DNA of 64,000 bases from Mesorhizobium sp. (GCA_004020315.1 SAQG01000019.1:1-64000); one strand, 5' to 3'; counted from the stretch's first letter, positions 8,821 to 18,105 are shown. The notes: generated from the sequence alone by a model not told the origin. Translations and numbers: made by a program.

Positions 8821-8904
8821 CGGGTTTCACCCGGGAGTGCGGTAGCCATTGTTGACATAAGTTGCGTCGAGCGAGAGGCTTCCGCTGCAGCGCCGTGCTA
8901 CCGC
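8821..8904 (+). promoter_or_regulatory. Candidate ops-like antitermination site with hairpins
   Basis: Just after the NusG-like gene, a small hairpin CGGGT-TTC-ACCCG (8821-8833) is followed by GCGGTAGC (8839-8846), the core of the E. coli ops element (GGCGGTAGC...) at which RfaH is recruited. Its exact reverse complement GCTACCGC lies at 8897-8904. The sequence lies in the 244-base leader of the first polysaccharide gene, where such a site would be expected. Whether alphaproteobacterial factors use this motif is not known to me. Confidence 0.4.
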
Positions 8905-9013
8905 GTGGACGCATAGGACAGCATAGGTGCCGTCGAGATTTTACCTCCTGTTCGAATGAATACGAACCCTCACAGTTCTGACGTTTAACTCATTAGAGAC
9001 CGATCTGACAAAC

Positions 9014-10291
9014 TTGAACACCTCCACGCGCAATCCATCCAACCGAAGGCATCTTCTGCTCCGGATACGCTTTCAATTACTAGGTGGCCTTACTGCTGCT
9101 ATCGTCGTGCCAGCTTTGATTCGTATGGCATTTGGTCCAGGAGCTCTCCTATCCACAAATATGCAGGTTACTATTCTCGCTGCATTTATCGCCCACACGT
9201 GTGGTTACTTTTTCTATAAGCGCATTGGCAACTTTCCGGGGGTCGCGGCGGCTGGCTACATCCTGCCCACCTTCGCCCTGACTTATGGGCTTGTGTTCGT
9301 CACCATCTTTTTCTTCAGATTCGACTATAGTCGGTTCCAGGCCGCCGCCAGCTTCATCCAATCGACACTGTGGTACTTTGGCTTGAGCCTTGCCACGCGA
9401 CGGCTCGATTCATATCGACTGGCGATAATTCCTGGCGGAGATGTCGACAGGCTAGAGAGCATACCGGGCGTGCACTGGCATCGGGTCCATTCGCCTGAGA
9501 CGGTAGTTGAGGACGCTAGCGGTGTGGTGGCCGATCTGCGAGCCGATCTTTCAGAGGAATGGGAGCGGTATATCGCCGATCGCGCCCTCTCGGGAACGCC
9601 GGTCTATCACGTCAAGCAAATCACCGAGTCGCTCACCGGTAGGGTAGAGATCGAGCATCTTTCAGAAAATACCCTAGGCTCACTGAATCCAAATCATGCC
9701 TATTTAAAGATGAAGCAGGCTATTGATTGGGTTTCAGCGCTGTTTATCCTTATCGTTTTCTCGCCATTGTTTTTATTCGTGGCGATGGCGATAAAGCTGG
9801 ACTCGGCCGGACCGGCCTTGTTTAGACAAAAAAGGATGGGCTACAGAGGAAATATTTACGAGGTTTACAAATTTCGGACGATGAAACTCAGCGCCGCTGT
9901 TGGTGACGAAAAGGAAGAGGCCATCACAAAGACTGGCGATGAGCGCATTACGCGTCTTGGGCAGTTCTTGAGAAAATCCAGGATCGACGAGTTGCCGCAA
10001 GCCCTCAACATCTTGCGCGGCGAAATGAGCTGGATCGGGCCGAGGCCGGAAGCACTCGTCCTCTCGAAATGGTATGAGGCAGAGTTGCCGTTCTATCGAT
10101 ACCGACACATCGTCCGACCCGGCATTACCGGATGGGCACAAGTTAACCAGGGCCACGTTGCGGCCGTGGACGACGTGCTGGAAAAGCTCCATTACGACTT
10201 TTACTACATTAAGAATTTCTCCCCGTGGCTCGACGTGCTGATTGTGTTTCGGACGATCCGGACCATGCTGACAGGGTTCGGTGCGCGTTGA
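9014..10291 (+). CDS. Polyprenyl-phosphate sugar-1-phosphate transferase (WbaP/ExoY family)
   Basis: A 425-residue inner-membrane enzyme expected to start repeat-unit synthesis by moving a hexose-1-phosphate from its nucleotide to undecaprenyl phosphate. The N-terminal part has about four hydrophobic helices (residues 20-130), followed by a degenerate Rossmann-like region. The C-terminal bacterial sugar transferase domain (residues 235-425) begins with a re-entrant helix (W-V-S-A-L-F-I-L-I-V-F-S-P) and carries FRQKRMGYRG, YKFRTM, the DEL-P-Q motif (S-R-I-D-E-L-P-Q-A) and GPRPE with R-P-G-I-T-G-W-A-Q-V. TTG at 9014 is the only start that keeps the first helix; no strong ribosome-binding site is visible. 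The sugar (glucose, galactose or other) is not deducible. Confidence 0.9.
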   Translation: MNTSTRNPSNRRHLLLRIRFQLLGGLTAAIVVPALIRMAFGPGALLSTNMQVTILAAFIAHTCGYFFYKRIGNFPGVAAAGYILPTFALTYGLVFVTIFFFRFDYSRFQAAASFIQSTLWYFGLSLATRRLDSYRLAIIPGGDVDRLESIPGVHWHRVHSPETVVEDASGVVADLRADLSEEWERYIADRALSGTPVYHVKQITESLTGRVEIEHLSENTLGSLNPNHAYLKMKQAIDWVSALFILIVFSPLFLFVAMAIKLDSAGPALFRQKRMGYRGNIYEVYKFRTMKLSAAVGDEKEEAITKTGDERITRLGQFLRKSRIDELPQALNILRGEMSWIGPRPEALVLSKWYEAELPFYRYRHIVRPGITGWAQVNQGHVAAVDDVLEKLHYDFYYIKNFSPWLDVLIVFRTIRTMLTGFGAR

Positions 10292-10451
10292 ATGAAGCGG
10301 CGAAAATCGGTAGTCGATGTAGCGAAATTGAGGTTACAAGCCGTTACGGGATGAGAATGAGTAGCATATTGTTGAGCTGGCCTTTTATGCCGCCTAAAGT
10401 TACGCTGATCAGCATTGAGAATATCGTCACATTGACTCCGGGAGAAGCACA

Positions 10452-11546
10452 ATGACTAGGAAAACCGCGCTCATTACTGGCATCACTGGCCAAGATGGCG
10501 CCTATCTAGCAGAGCTTCTTCTAGCAAAAGGCTACGACGTCCACGGAATCAAGCGGCGTTCATCCTCGTTCAACACCGGTCGCATCGACAATCTCTATCA
10601 GGATCCACATGAACAGAACGTAAGACTGTCGCTCCACTACGGTGACATGACCGACGCTACGAACCTCATCCGCATAGTTCAGGAGGTGCAGCCCGACGAG
10701 ATCTACAACCTCGCGGCGCAATCCCATGTTCAGGTGAGCTTCGAGACTGCGGAATACACGGCGAATGCGGACGCGATCGGGACGCTACGCCTTCTGGAAG
10801 CCATCAGGCTGCTTGGTCTGACAAAAAAGACGCGTTTCTATCAGGCATCGACCTCCGAGCTCTATGGGAAGGTGCAGGAGATCCCGCAAAAGGAAACGAC
10901 GCCCTTCTATCCGCGATCGCCCTATGCCGCAGCAAAGATCTATGCCTACTGGATCACGGTAAATTACCGGGAAGCTTACGATATCCATGCATCCAACGGT
11001 ATTCTGTTCAACCATGAAAGCCCAATGCGGGGCGAGACATTTGTGACGCGGAAGATCACCCGCGCGGCTGCCGCTATTAGCCTGGGCCTCCAGGACAAAC
11101 TCTATCTGGGCAATCTGTCTGCCGAGCGAGATTGGGGTCATGCCCGCGACTACGTCGAGGGCATGTGGAGGATCCTTCAGCAGGAGCTGCCGGACGATTA
11201 TGTCCTTGCAACCGGAGTAAAGAACTCGGTCCGCCGTTTTGTCGAGCTTGCATTCAGCGAGGTCGGGACCGAGATCCAATGGGTCGGTTCCGGCATCGAT
11301 GAAAAAGGCATCGATGCAAAATCCGGGGCTGTTTTGGTCGAGGTGGATCCGCGATACTTCAGGCCCACCGAGGTAGAGCTTTTGATCGGAGATCCCTCAA
11401 AAGCAGAGCGCATCCTCGGATGGAAAGCGACAACACCACTGGATGCGATGGTACGCGAGATGGTCCAGTCGGACCTTGAAACGGTAAGACGGGAATCCGA
11501 GCACCGGCGTTTGGACGAGGATCGCATTCGCGTTGCGGCACAGTAA
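10452..11546 (+). CDS. gmd: GDP-mannose 4,6-dehydratase
   Basis: A 364-residue short-chain dehydrogenase-family enzyme converting GDP-mannose to GDP-4-keto-6-deoxymannose, the precursor of GDP-fucose, GDP-rhamnose, GDP-perosamine and others. Diagnostic segments are ITGITGQDGAYLAELLLAKG (NADP-binding, residue 8 on), IKRRSSSFNTGRID, the YxxxK pair in Y-P-R-S-P-Y-A-A-A-K (about 155), NHESPMRGETFVTRKI and GDPSKAERILGWK near the C-terminus. GGGAGAAG precedes the ATG by 5 bases. No fcl/GDP-fucose synthase, rmd or per gene is seen in the window, so the second step must be encoded elsewhere or use an unrecognised enzyme. Confidence 0.96.
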   Translation: MTRKTALITGITGQDGAYLAELLLAKGYDVHGIKRRSSSFNTGRIDNLYQDPHEQNVRLSLHYGDMTDATNLIRIVQEVQPDEIYNLAAQSHVQVSFETAEYTANADAIGTLRLLEAIRLLGLTKKTRFYQASTSELYGKVQEIPQKETTPFYPRSPYAAAKIYAYWITVNYREAYDIHASNGILFNHESPMRGETFVTRKITRAAAAISLGLQDKLYLGNLSAERDWGHARDYVEGMWRILQQELPDDYVLATGVKNSVRRFVELAFSEVGTEIQWVGSGIDEKGIDAKSGAVLVEVDPRYFRPTEVELLIGDPSKAERILGWKATTPLDAMVREMVQSDLETVRRESEHRRLDEDRIRVAAQ

Positions 11547-11567
11547 GGAACGCTGGACCGAGTTGAG

Positions 11568-12314
11568 ATGAAGATCTCGGTTTTAACGGTCTGCTGGAAC
11601 TCGGCCGCAACTATCAGGCATACGGTCGATAGCTTCTTTGCCCAGGACCATCAGAACAAAGAGCTGGTGGTCGTCGATGGCGGGTCATCGGACGAAACGC
11701 TGACAACCGTTCGGTCCTATCCCCAGGATCAGATTCAGTTGGTCAGCGAGCCCGATCGTGGAATGTATGATGCATTGAACAAAGGGCTGCGACTCTACTC
11801 CGGAGACGCAGTTGGCGTGCTGAATTCCGACGATTGTTTCCATGACCATACTGTGCTGACGCGAATTTCGGCAGAACTCGAACAGGCCGATATCGTGCAT
11901 GGCAATTTGGATTTTGTTGAAGATCATTTCAACAAGCGGGTCGTCCGGCGTTGGCATGCCGCCCCCAGGCCGCCCAAGGGTTTTCGGACCGGTTGGATGC
12001 CCGCTCATCCCACGTTCTACGTCAGGCGCAAGGTAGCGGAAGCGGTCGGCACATTTGACCTCAGTCTCAAAGTGGCATCAGATTACGATTGGATGCTGAG
12101 GGCGGTAGACCTCCACCAATTCAACTGTGCGACTACTAACAATACGCTAGTGGATATGATGGTTGGAGGGGCCAGTACGCGGGATCTGCGCTCATATATA
12201 GAGCACAATATAGAGGCTCTTCGTTCTCGACGCCGATGGCTTGGGTCCGGCATCGTAGACTATGCCCTCGTTGCAAAGCCTGTCCGAAAACTAGGACAAC
12301 TTTTTCCAAGATAG
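11568..12314 (+). CDS. Family 2 glycosyltransferase
   Basis: A 248-residue GT-A fold transferase without membrane segments. The N-terminus KISVLTVCWNSAATIRHTVDSF, the L-V-V-V-D-G-G-S-S-D-E-T strand, S-E-P-D-R-G-M-Y-D-A-L-N-K-G (typical of the WcaA/colanic-acid group) and G-V-L-N-S-D-D with the metal-binding Asp pair are all present in the usual order. H-P-T-F-Y-V and the S-D-Y-D-W-M-L-R acceptor-side motif follow. It starts 21 bases after gmd, so the two are probably cotranscribed. It should add one sugar to the growing lipid-linked repeat unit at the cytoplasmic face; donor and linkage are unknown. Confidence 0.92.
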   Translation: MKISVLTVCWNSAATIRHTVDSFFAQDHQNKELVVVDGGSSDETLTTVRSYPQDQIQLVSEPDRGMYDALNKGLRLYSGDAVGVLNSDDCFHDHTVLTRISAELEQADIVHGNLDFVEDHFNKRVVRRWHAAPRPPKGFRTGWMPAHPTFYVRRKVAEAVGTFDLSLKVASDYDWMLRAVDLHQFNCATTNNTLVDMMVGGASTRDLRSYIEHNIEALRSRRRWLGSGIVDYALVAKPVRKLGQLFPR

Positions 12315-12538
12315 CGCAACAAATTCGAAGATACGAAGTTCGAGCAGGCGTCTTTGCGCCATCAAGCGATCATATAGTCCGCGACCGCCGGAAAGCGGGG
12401 CCGCAAGGTCAGGTTGGAACAGTGTGTGAATCCGAGGCGACGTTATTTACCGATTGCCAGGAAATTTAAAACCTTCAGACGGTTAGAATTCGAGAACATA
12501 TCATTGCTCCTTCCAAGGGGTAAGCTAGGACCCATGGC

Positions 12539-13414
12539 ATGAACATAATTCGGACAATGAGGCTCATCCTTGAGCATCCTGGTAATCGGTATGGTAAAGT
12601 CGCAGCGTTAGCTCGATTTATCCGTTGGCAAATCGCTTCGCGACTGGCATTGGGTTCGATTGCCGTTCCATTCGTGAATGACACAATTTTGTTAGTTGCA
12701 AACGGGATGACCGGTGCCACCGGAAACATTTACAATGGCCTCCTTGAATGGGAGGAAATGGGCTTTGTCCTTCATTTTTTGCGTCCCGAAGAGCTCTTCG
12801 TCGACGTTGGAGCGAACGTGGGCGCCTATTCCGTGATGGCGGCGGGAGCAGTTGGGTCCCCTTGTGTCTGCATAGAACCGATCGAAACCACGTTTGTTCA
12901 TCTGCGCCGAAACATTGCCATTAATTTCCTCGACAGCCGTGTAGAGCTCCATAATGTTGGCGCAGGTTCAGAAGATGGATCAATTGGGTTCATCAACAAT
13001 GCTGATACAAGAAATCGAGTAGCAATTGATGGAGAGGCATTCATCCCGGTCGAGGTCAAAAGAGTCGATGACCTCCTGGAAGGAAGAATGCCGGTTTTGA
13101 TTAAGATTGACGTTGAGGGGTTTGAGCCTGCCGTTCTTGCTGGGGCGAGTAGAACGCTTGAGCTGGAGAGCTTGCAGGCAGTGATTGTGGAGGTCAATGG
13201 GCAAGAAAAGAGATATGGCTTCGCTGCAGACTCTGTCCGAGGCGCACTCGCGGCAAGCGGCTTTACAAGGATAAGGTACGAACCTCGAACACGGGAAATT
13301 GTGCGGGATACGCTTGATGGGGATGGCAACGCGATATTTGTCAAAAACGTCGAATGGGCACAGGACAAAGTGCGCAAATCGCCCGAATACCGAACTCTAG
13401 TTGGCAAAATATGA
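12539..13414 (+). CDS. FkbM family methyltransferase (first of four)
   Basis: A 291-residue SAM-dependent methyltransferase of the FkbM family. The SAM-binding motif is L-F-V-D-V-G-A-N-V-G-A-Y-S at about residue 85, followed by C-I-E-P-I-E (acidic residue for ribose binding), and the family hallmark I-K-I-D-V-E-G-F-E-P-A-V-L-A-G-A at about 182. In polysaccharide loci such enzymes usually O-methylate a sugar hydroxyl. The N-terminal 80 residues are an extra, weakly hydrophobic region not shared with the other three copies. It follows a 224-base gap that shows no gene. The sequence is noticeably more AT-rich than gmd upstream. Confidence 0.88.
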   Translation: MNIIRTMRLILEHPGNRYGKVAALARFIRWQIASRLALGSIAVPFVNDTILLVANGMTGATGNIYNGLLEWEEMGFVLHFLRPEELFVDVGANVGAYSVMAAGAVGSPCVCIEPIETTFVHLRRNIAINFLDSRVELHNVGAGSEDGSIGFINNADTRNRVAIDGEAFIPVEVKRVDDLLEGRMPVLIKIDVEGFEPAVLAGASRTLELESLQAVIVEVNGQEKRYGFAADSVRGALAASGFTRIRYEPRTREIVRDTLDGDGNAIFVKNVEWAQDKVRKSPEYRTLVGKI

Positions 13415-13501
13415 GCGCAGGCTGGCTCACGCTGGCATTCATAGCATGCAATTTACCTGGAAGAAGCCAGTACCCACTTCCGAACTAGAGAATAGAAAAG
13501 T

Positions 13502-14797
13502 TTGACAGCAAGGAGGCGAAAAGGAGCGCTTTTGGGGCGCCTGTCCGGTATATCCAAGCCCGGACTTTGGGCGTTGGTTGAGCAAATTAGTATGCCTACT
13601 TTGCAGTTGCTGTTAACTGCCCCGCTGATCTACTCTGTTGGCTTGAGTGGCTATGGTCTGTGGACCTTCAACTTATCGCTTGCGGGCGTACTTGGTGCAG
13701 CAACACCCGGCGTCGGTATGGCTGCTACTCAGTTGATATCGGCCGAGGCCGATATCACGAAGCGGTCCGCGGCAATTAGCTTGATTGTGTTCGGCGGCTT
13801 AGCCGTTTCAGTTCTTGCAGGTGGCATTGCGTTCGCGCTGTCTAGTGTTGTCCTTCGCAGTTACCCACCACTGATCTGGACCGAAAATCATATAGATATC
13901 GTAAGATTTGTCTTGCTTGCAGTACTCACTGCGATTGCATTGCAGTGGGATATGATATGCGCGGCGACGCTGAGAGCGCAAAGTCGTTTTAAGGAGAATG
14001 CGCTGTGTGAGGTGTCTACGCGGTTATTCAGCATTGGAAGTGTAGCCACGGCCGCAATGCTAAGTTTTCCATTGACTCAGCTTTTAGTTATAAACCTCCT
14101 GTGTATTGTCTTGCGCGGAGGTGTGAAAGCGTTTGTGGCCACAAGGGGAATTGAAAAATTTGGCCCCCACGAGGTGCTCGGATTGCTATCGTCGGCCGTT
14201 CACTATTCCGTTCTGCAATGGGTAAATAACATCTCTTCTCTCTTATACTCGTCAGCAGATCGTATCGTGCTTGGTTATTTCGTGTCCGCCGAAATAGTTG
14301 CGATCGCGAGCCTATGTGGTGAGATGAACCAGCAGATACAGTCACTTCCTAGAGCATATTTTTCACCTATACTGCCAGAGCTAATCAAGTTAGATCGTGC
14401 AAACGACAAGGTTGGCTTTCAGAATATATTAATGAAAAGTTCTGCAAATATAAATCGTATAATAATTGCGCTGTCACTGGCTTCAATTGCCCTTGGACCG
14501 CCTTTAGTCATTCTTCTAAGTCAAACAAACGTTATTTACCAGGACCTTATGATTATTTATTGCTCATATACTTTGTCATATGTGGCAATTGCGATGATCA
14601 TCGTTCCTTACTTCTCGCTTATAGGTCGAGGGGAGTTGCGATACGCAAATATGCTAACCATTGGCGGGGCAGTTGCTAACCTTATGGCTGCTGTGGCGTT
14701 GGGATCGCTGCTGGGAGCAGCCGGCGTCGCGCTGGGACGAATCTTCTATACCGTCCCGTTCATATTTTGGCGAAAGCGGAAGAGCACGAGGACATGA
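13502..14797 (+). CDS. Wzx-like polysaccharide flippase
   Basis: A 431-residue membrane protein with roughly 12 hydrophobic segments and the MOP/MATE-type layout of O-antigen and EPS translocases (N-terminal G-L-W-A-L-V-E-Q-I...P-T-L-Q-L-L-L-T-A-P). It should flip the undecaprenyl-linked repeat unit to the periplasm. The start is uncertain: TTG at 13502 opens the frame, but TTG at 13532 has AAGGAG 6 bases upstream and would give 421 residues. Codon use is AT-rich. Its last four bases overlap the start of the following polymerase gene (ATGA), implying translational coupling. Confidence 0.85.
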   Translation: MTARRRKGALLGRLSGISKPGLWALVEQISMPTLQLLLTAPLIYSVGLSGYGLWTFNLSLAGVLGAATPGVGMAATQLISAEADITKRSAAISLIVFGGLAVSVLAGGIAFALSSVVLRSYPPLIWTENHIDIVRFVLLAVLTAIALQWDMICAATLRAQSRFKENALCEVSTRLFSIGSVATAAMLSFPLTQLLVINLLCIVLRGGVKAFVATRGIEKFGPHEVLGLLSSAVHYSVLQWVNNISSLLYSSADRIVLGYFVSAEIVAIASLCGEMNQQIQSLPRAYFSPILPELIKLDRANDKVGFQNILMKSSANINRIIIALSLASIALGPPLVILLSQTNVIYQDLMIIYCSYTLSYVAIAMIIVPYFSLIGRGELRYANMLTIGGAVANLMAAVALGSLLGAAGVALGRIFYTVPFIFWRKRKSTRT

Positions 14798-16203
14798 AAT
14801 TTCAGTCCGAGGCTCACCGAAATCAAGCACTGGCGGCTGGGCCGCGCCCGGGCGGCGCTCGGATCGGCAAGAGCAGCAGCCTGAGCGTGGACAGATTGAT
14901 GCTGGTCGCGCTTGTTGGGCCTGCGGTTGCTGGCGTTTTCAGGAAATTGACTCCAACGCAGCCAGTGCAAATTGAGGCACTGCCAGTCTCAATATTTCTG
15001 GCGCTTGTTTTCTTCGGACTTGTCAAAGTCAACAAAAATCAAGCCTCAGTGGCCTATGGATGGATCGTCAGTTGGATCGCGCTCGTGGCGATTTACGCTG
15101 TTCCTGCGTTTGCAATCGACACTATGCTCGGAATTCAAGCTCTTTTGTTGGGCGCCGGGACTCCGATGCTTGGGTTGGCATTCCTGACGTACGGCCGGCC
15201 AGGCGATTCAATGAAGCTTGTTAGAGCGGCAAAGATTTTCGTTTCGGTCATAGCGCTTCAGTTCCCCCTAGGCCTTGTAATGCTTGTTTTCGGCAACGAC
15301 GCGCTGCCGAGCGTTTTTAGGGCAAACGCTCTCGAAGTTCTAGCAGGGAAGGAGTTTCGAATCGGACAAGCAACACTTGCTGGCTATTTTACTACTGCGC
15401 CCGTTAACTCAATCGCATCACTGTGTGCATTTGGTTTTGCTTCGGCGCTTGTGTTGAGGTCGAGAAGTTCAAAAGAGCGGCTAGTTCAGTTGGCTATCGC
15501 TCTGATGATACTCGCTGTAATATGGATGACCGCCCGTAGAGGTGCTTTATTTAGTGCCATTTTTATCGCTTTCATTCTACTGGCAATCGAAATTCGGGTT
15601 CATCGCGGTCGTCTGATTTTCGCGCTTTTCGCGGCGAGTCCCGTAGCGGTTCTTTCTCTAGCCCTCTTTTGGGACCGTGTTAACAGCGTGATCTTCGGCG
15701 ACAGAATGGTGTTGCTAAGTGAAGGTCAATTAGACATAGGCGAAAGAATAAATGCGGTCTTCTTAAAATTTGTTGTCGAATGGATAAATTTGTCGCCATT
15801 TGGAAATTTCACCGGGTATGCTTCTGGAGCTGGGAAGGCGTTCGAGGTGCGCGACCTTAGTATGGCTGCGGAAGTAGGCGCTGCGATGATTGTGGCGGAG
15901 AATGGAGTTCTGGGATTAATATTATTTACGGCGATATTTGTCATTTTACAAATTGAGATGGTAAGGAGAATCAGGAATACTGGCCAGTATTGGTGTGGAC
16001 CTCTGGTATCATTACATTTTGTTTTGTTTGCACTGTTTTTCTTCAAGGAGAATTCTGTACTATTCCCTGGATTAATTGGATCCTTGTGCTACTGGTCATT
16101 GCCCGGGCTGGTGGCCGTAGGAACTTCCGAAATCGCGAGCCCCGGTTATTGGCGTACCAGCCGGGCAGGAGCAGATCGCAATGGACGCGAGAGACGGAGG
16201 TGA
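14794..16203 (+). CDS. Wzy-like polysaccharide polymerase
   Basis: A 469-residue, highly hydrophobic protein with about 11-12 predicted membrane helices and a long periplasmic loop between about residues 315 and 365 (D-I-G-E-R-I-N-A-V-F...S-P-F-G-N-F-T-G), as in O-antigen polymerases, where conserved Arg residues (here in MTARRGALF, about 250, and in the loop) are functionally important. ATG at 14794 overlaps the flippase stop (ATGA) and has CGAGG just upstream; an ATG at 14767 deeper in the flippase gene is less likely. It probably joins flipped repeat units. Low sequence conservation in this family keeps the name tentative, but its position right after a flippase supports it. Confidence 0.75.
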   Translation: MKFQSEAHRNQALAAGPRPGGARIGKSSSLSVDRLMLVALVGPAVAGVFRKLTPTQPVQIEALPVSIFLALVFFGLVKVNKNQASVAYGWIVSWIALVAIYAVPAFAIDTMLGIQALLLGAGTPMLGLAFLTYGRPGDSMKLVRAAKIFVSVIALQFPLGLVMLVFGNDALPSVFRANALEVLAGKEFRIGQATLAGYFTTAPVNSIASLCAFGFASALVLRSRSSKERLVQLAIALMILAVIWMTARRGALFSAIFIAFILLAIEIRVHRGRLIFALFAASPVAVLSLALFWDRVNSVIFGDRMVLLSEGQLDIGERINAVFLKFVVEWINLSPFGNFTGYASGAGKAFEVRDLSMAAEVGAAMIVAENGVLGLILFTAIFVILQIEMVRRIRNTGQYWCGPLVSLHFVLFALFFFKENSVLFPGLIGSLCYWSLPGLVAVGTSEIASPGYWRTSRAGADRNGRERRR

Positions 16204-16226
16204 AGGCACTGGAGAGGATGGATGGC

Positions 16227-17357
16227 ATGCATCGAATTGTTCTAATAGCGCCCACGTTCTCGGATGAGCAGGTTCTCCGTTTTCCTTTTGTTTCACCAGC
16301 GGCGTCCGCTTGGATACGAGGCTTGGTTGACGCGTTGGAGACGTTTGGTCGTGTGGACAGAAGTTTTTGGTTTTCAAACGAATCGTCGTGGCCACGTGGA
16401 CCTTTTCTGCAGCCTGGAATGGAGATCCAGTCGTCCTCGGCTGGGATGAAGCTGGTGAGATTCCTCAACCTTCCGGCTATCAAGCGCAGGTCCATTAGCC
16501 GTGCGCTGGAGAGAGCCGTTTGTGCCGAAGTAAGTCGTGAGGCTTTCGTTTTTGTCTATGGGCAGGGAACGCTTTCCGCAGCTGCAGTTAAACGCATCGG
16601 CAACTTGGTCCAGCGCGTGGTCGTTATCGTTCCCGACGCGCCATCTAATTCAGCTGGGTTAGACTTAGTCAAAGAAGTCGCAAAAGTGGCGACAGGTGGA
16701 TTACTCTATTTGCCCGCAAGCATAGGATCACTGCTGGGGGGGCGGCGCTGCATGGCGTTTCATGGGACGGTTTCCCACGTCGCGGAAGTCTCAGCTCCAA
16801 GAGTCGGAACAAGGAAGAAGCTCGTATTCGTCGGCGGAGTCGACAAGGTAAGTGGATCTGATTTCCTGGTTCGAGCACTTAAGCGAATCGATCTGTCAGA
16901 CATCGACGTTGTTGTTGCGGGTCGGGTTAGCGACGTGCAGTCAGCGATTGCATTAAAAGAGATGGGCGCCCAAGTCACAGGGTTTTTGAATGCAGCCGAG
17001 CTAGACGCCTTGTGCTCTGACGCGTATGCGTTTTTGAACCCTCGCGACCCAAGCTTCTCAGCGTCAGACACAAATTTTCCCTCAAAACTATTGAAATATA
17101 TGTCTTATTCTCGTCCTATTTTATCGACGGATACGGCAGGCATGCCGCGTGACCTCGTTTCCGTTCTAGGCTGTAGTGGTGTAGCAAGCCCGGATCGTTT
17201 TGCTGACAGGCTTGATGGGGTTCTACGCCAGCCAGAGTCGCAATGGATTGCCGCGGCTACACAAGTCAGAAAATTTGCAATCGAAGAATACTCTGTCCAG
17301 AGTAGCGCCAGAAAAATTGCCAGATTTATTGGCGTTCCCACGCCTTGTGTAACATGA
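16227..17357 (+). CDS. Glycosyltransferase, GT4-like
   Basis: A 376-residue soluble protein starting MHRIVLIAPTFSDEQVLRFPF. The GT-B fold is suggested by K-K-L-V-F-V-G-G-V-D (about 198) opening the C-terminal Rossmann domain, by V-V-V-A-G-R-V, and by the nucleotide-binding segment L-N-P-R-D-P...F-P-S-K-L-L-K-Y-M-S-Y-S-R-P-I-L-S-T (about 270-300), where the usual E-x7-E is modified. ATG at 16227 has GGAGAGG 9 bases upstream; ATG at 16218 and a GTG at 16200 that overlaps the polymerase stop (GTGA) are alternatives. It is expected to add one sugar of the repeat unit; specificity is unknown. Confidence 0.75.
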   Translation: MHRIVLIAPTFSDEQVLRFPFVSPAASAWIRGLVDALETFGRVDRSFWFSNESSWPRGPFLQPGMEIQSSSAGMKLVRFLNLPAIKRRSISRALERAVCAEVSREAFVFVYGQGTLSAAAVKRIGNLVQRVVVIVPDAPSNSAGLDLVKEVAKVATGGLLYLPASIGSLLGGRRCMAFHGTVSHVAEVSAPRVGTRKKLVFVGGVDKVSGSDFLVRALKRIDLSDIDVVVAGRVSDVQSAIALKEMGAQVTGFLNAAELDALCSDAYAFLNPRDPSFSASDTNFPSKLLKYMSYSRPILSTDTAGMPRDLVSVLGCSGVASPDRFADRLDGVLRQPESQWIAAATQVRKFAIEEYSVQSSARKIARFIGVPTPCVT

Positions 17358-17369
17358 AGGGCTCGCCAA

Positions 17370-18080
17370 ATGAGTAGACTGAAGGAAGTGTTTCGAAAGG
17401 CCGGATTTAACGTAACCCGAATTGGCCCGAATACTGACCCGTGGTCGCGAAGAATTGAGTTGCTGCGGCAGAGAAAGGTCGGTTGTGTTCTCGATGTGGG
17501 CGCACACTATGGTGGCTTTGGAAATGCACTTTACAGGGCAGGCTTTGATGGGGCTCTGATCTCTTTTGAACCTCTGCCTCAGGCCCTCGATGCGCTACGC
17601 CGTCGCGCGTCCCGCCAAAATCGATGGTCGGTTGTGCCGGTTGCGATCGGCGACCGTGATGCTACGGCAGAATTCTCCGTCTCTTCGCGAACCACTTCGA
17701 GTTCGCTATTTGCAATGACGGCCCTAGCGGAGAGAGCAGCAAATGCGAGAGAGGAAAGCAGGATATCAGTCCCGATGCGTTCAATCGATAGCTATTGCAA
17801 GGAGAATTTGCCTGGCGTCGAGAAGGTGTATCTAAAGTGCGATGTTCAAGGAGCAGAGTTTCTGGTCATTCAGGGCGCAATGGAGACTATGGTACGTGCG
17901 GAGGTGGTCGAATTGGAGCTATCTCTGGTTCCATTGTACGAGTCTTACTGGGAGTTCTCGGAAGCCCTGAGATGGTTTTCTGATCACGGGTTTAATATCT
18001 GGTCGATCGAGCCTGGTTTCGCTGATCAGGAATCCGGTCGCGTCTATCAGGTTGACGTGATTTTTGCGCGACAAATATAG
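17370..18080 (+). CDS. FkbM family methyltransferase (second of four)
   Basis: A 236-residue SAM-dependent methyltransferase close to the core size of the family. It has C-V-L-D-V-G-A-H-Y-G-G-F-G (about residue 37), I-S-F-E-P-L-P (acidic motif), and L-K-C-D-V-Q-G-A-E-F-L-V-I-Q-G-A (about 156), where the usual D-V-E-G is D-V-Q-G. The substitution of Gln for Glu in this otherwise invariant position deserves a check of activity or specificity. It begins 12 bases after the glycosyltransferase gene and is followed within 25 bases by another, so it is in the same operon. Likely role: O-methylation of a repeat-unit sugar. Confidence 0.88.
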   Translation: MSRLKEVFRKAGFNVTRIGPNTDPWSRRIELLRQRKVGCVLDVGAHYGGFGNALYRAGFDGALISFEPLPQALDALRRRASRQNRWSVVPVAIGDRDATAEFSVSSRTTSSSLFAMTALAERAANAREESRISVPMRSIDSYCKENLPGVEKVYLKCDVQGAEFLVIQGAMETMVRAEVVELELSLVPLYESYWEFSEALRWFSDHGFNIWSIEPGFADQESGRVYQVDVIFARQI

Positions 18081-18105
18081 ATGTACTCCGCAGTGACCGA
18101 GTGAT

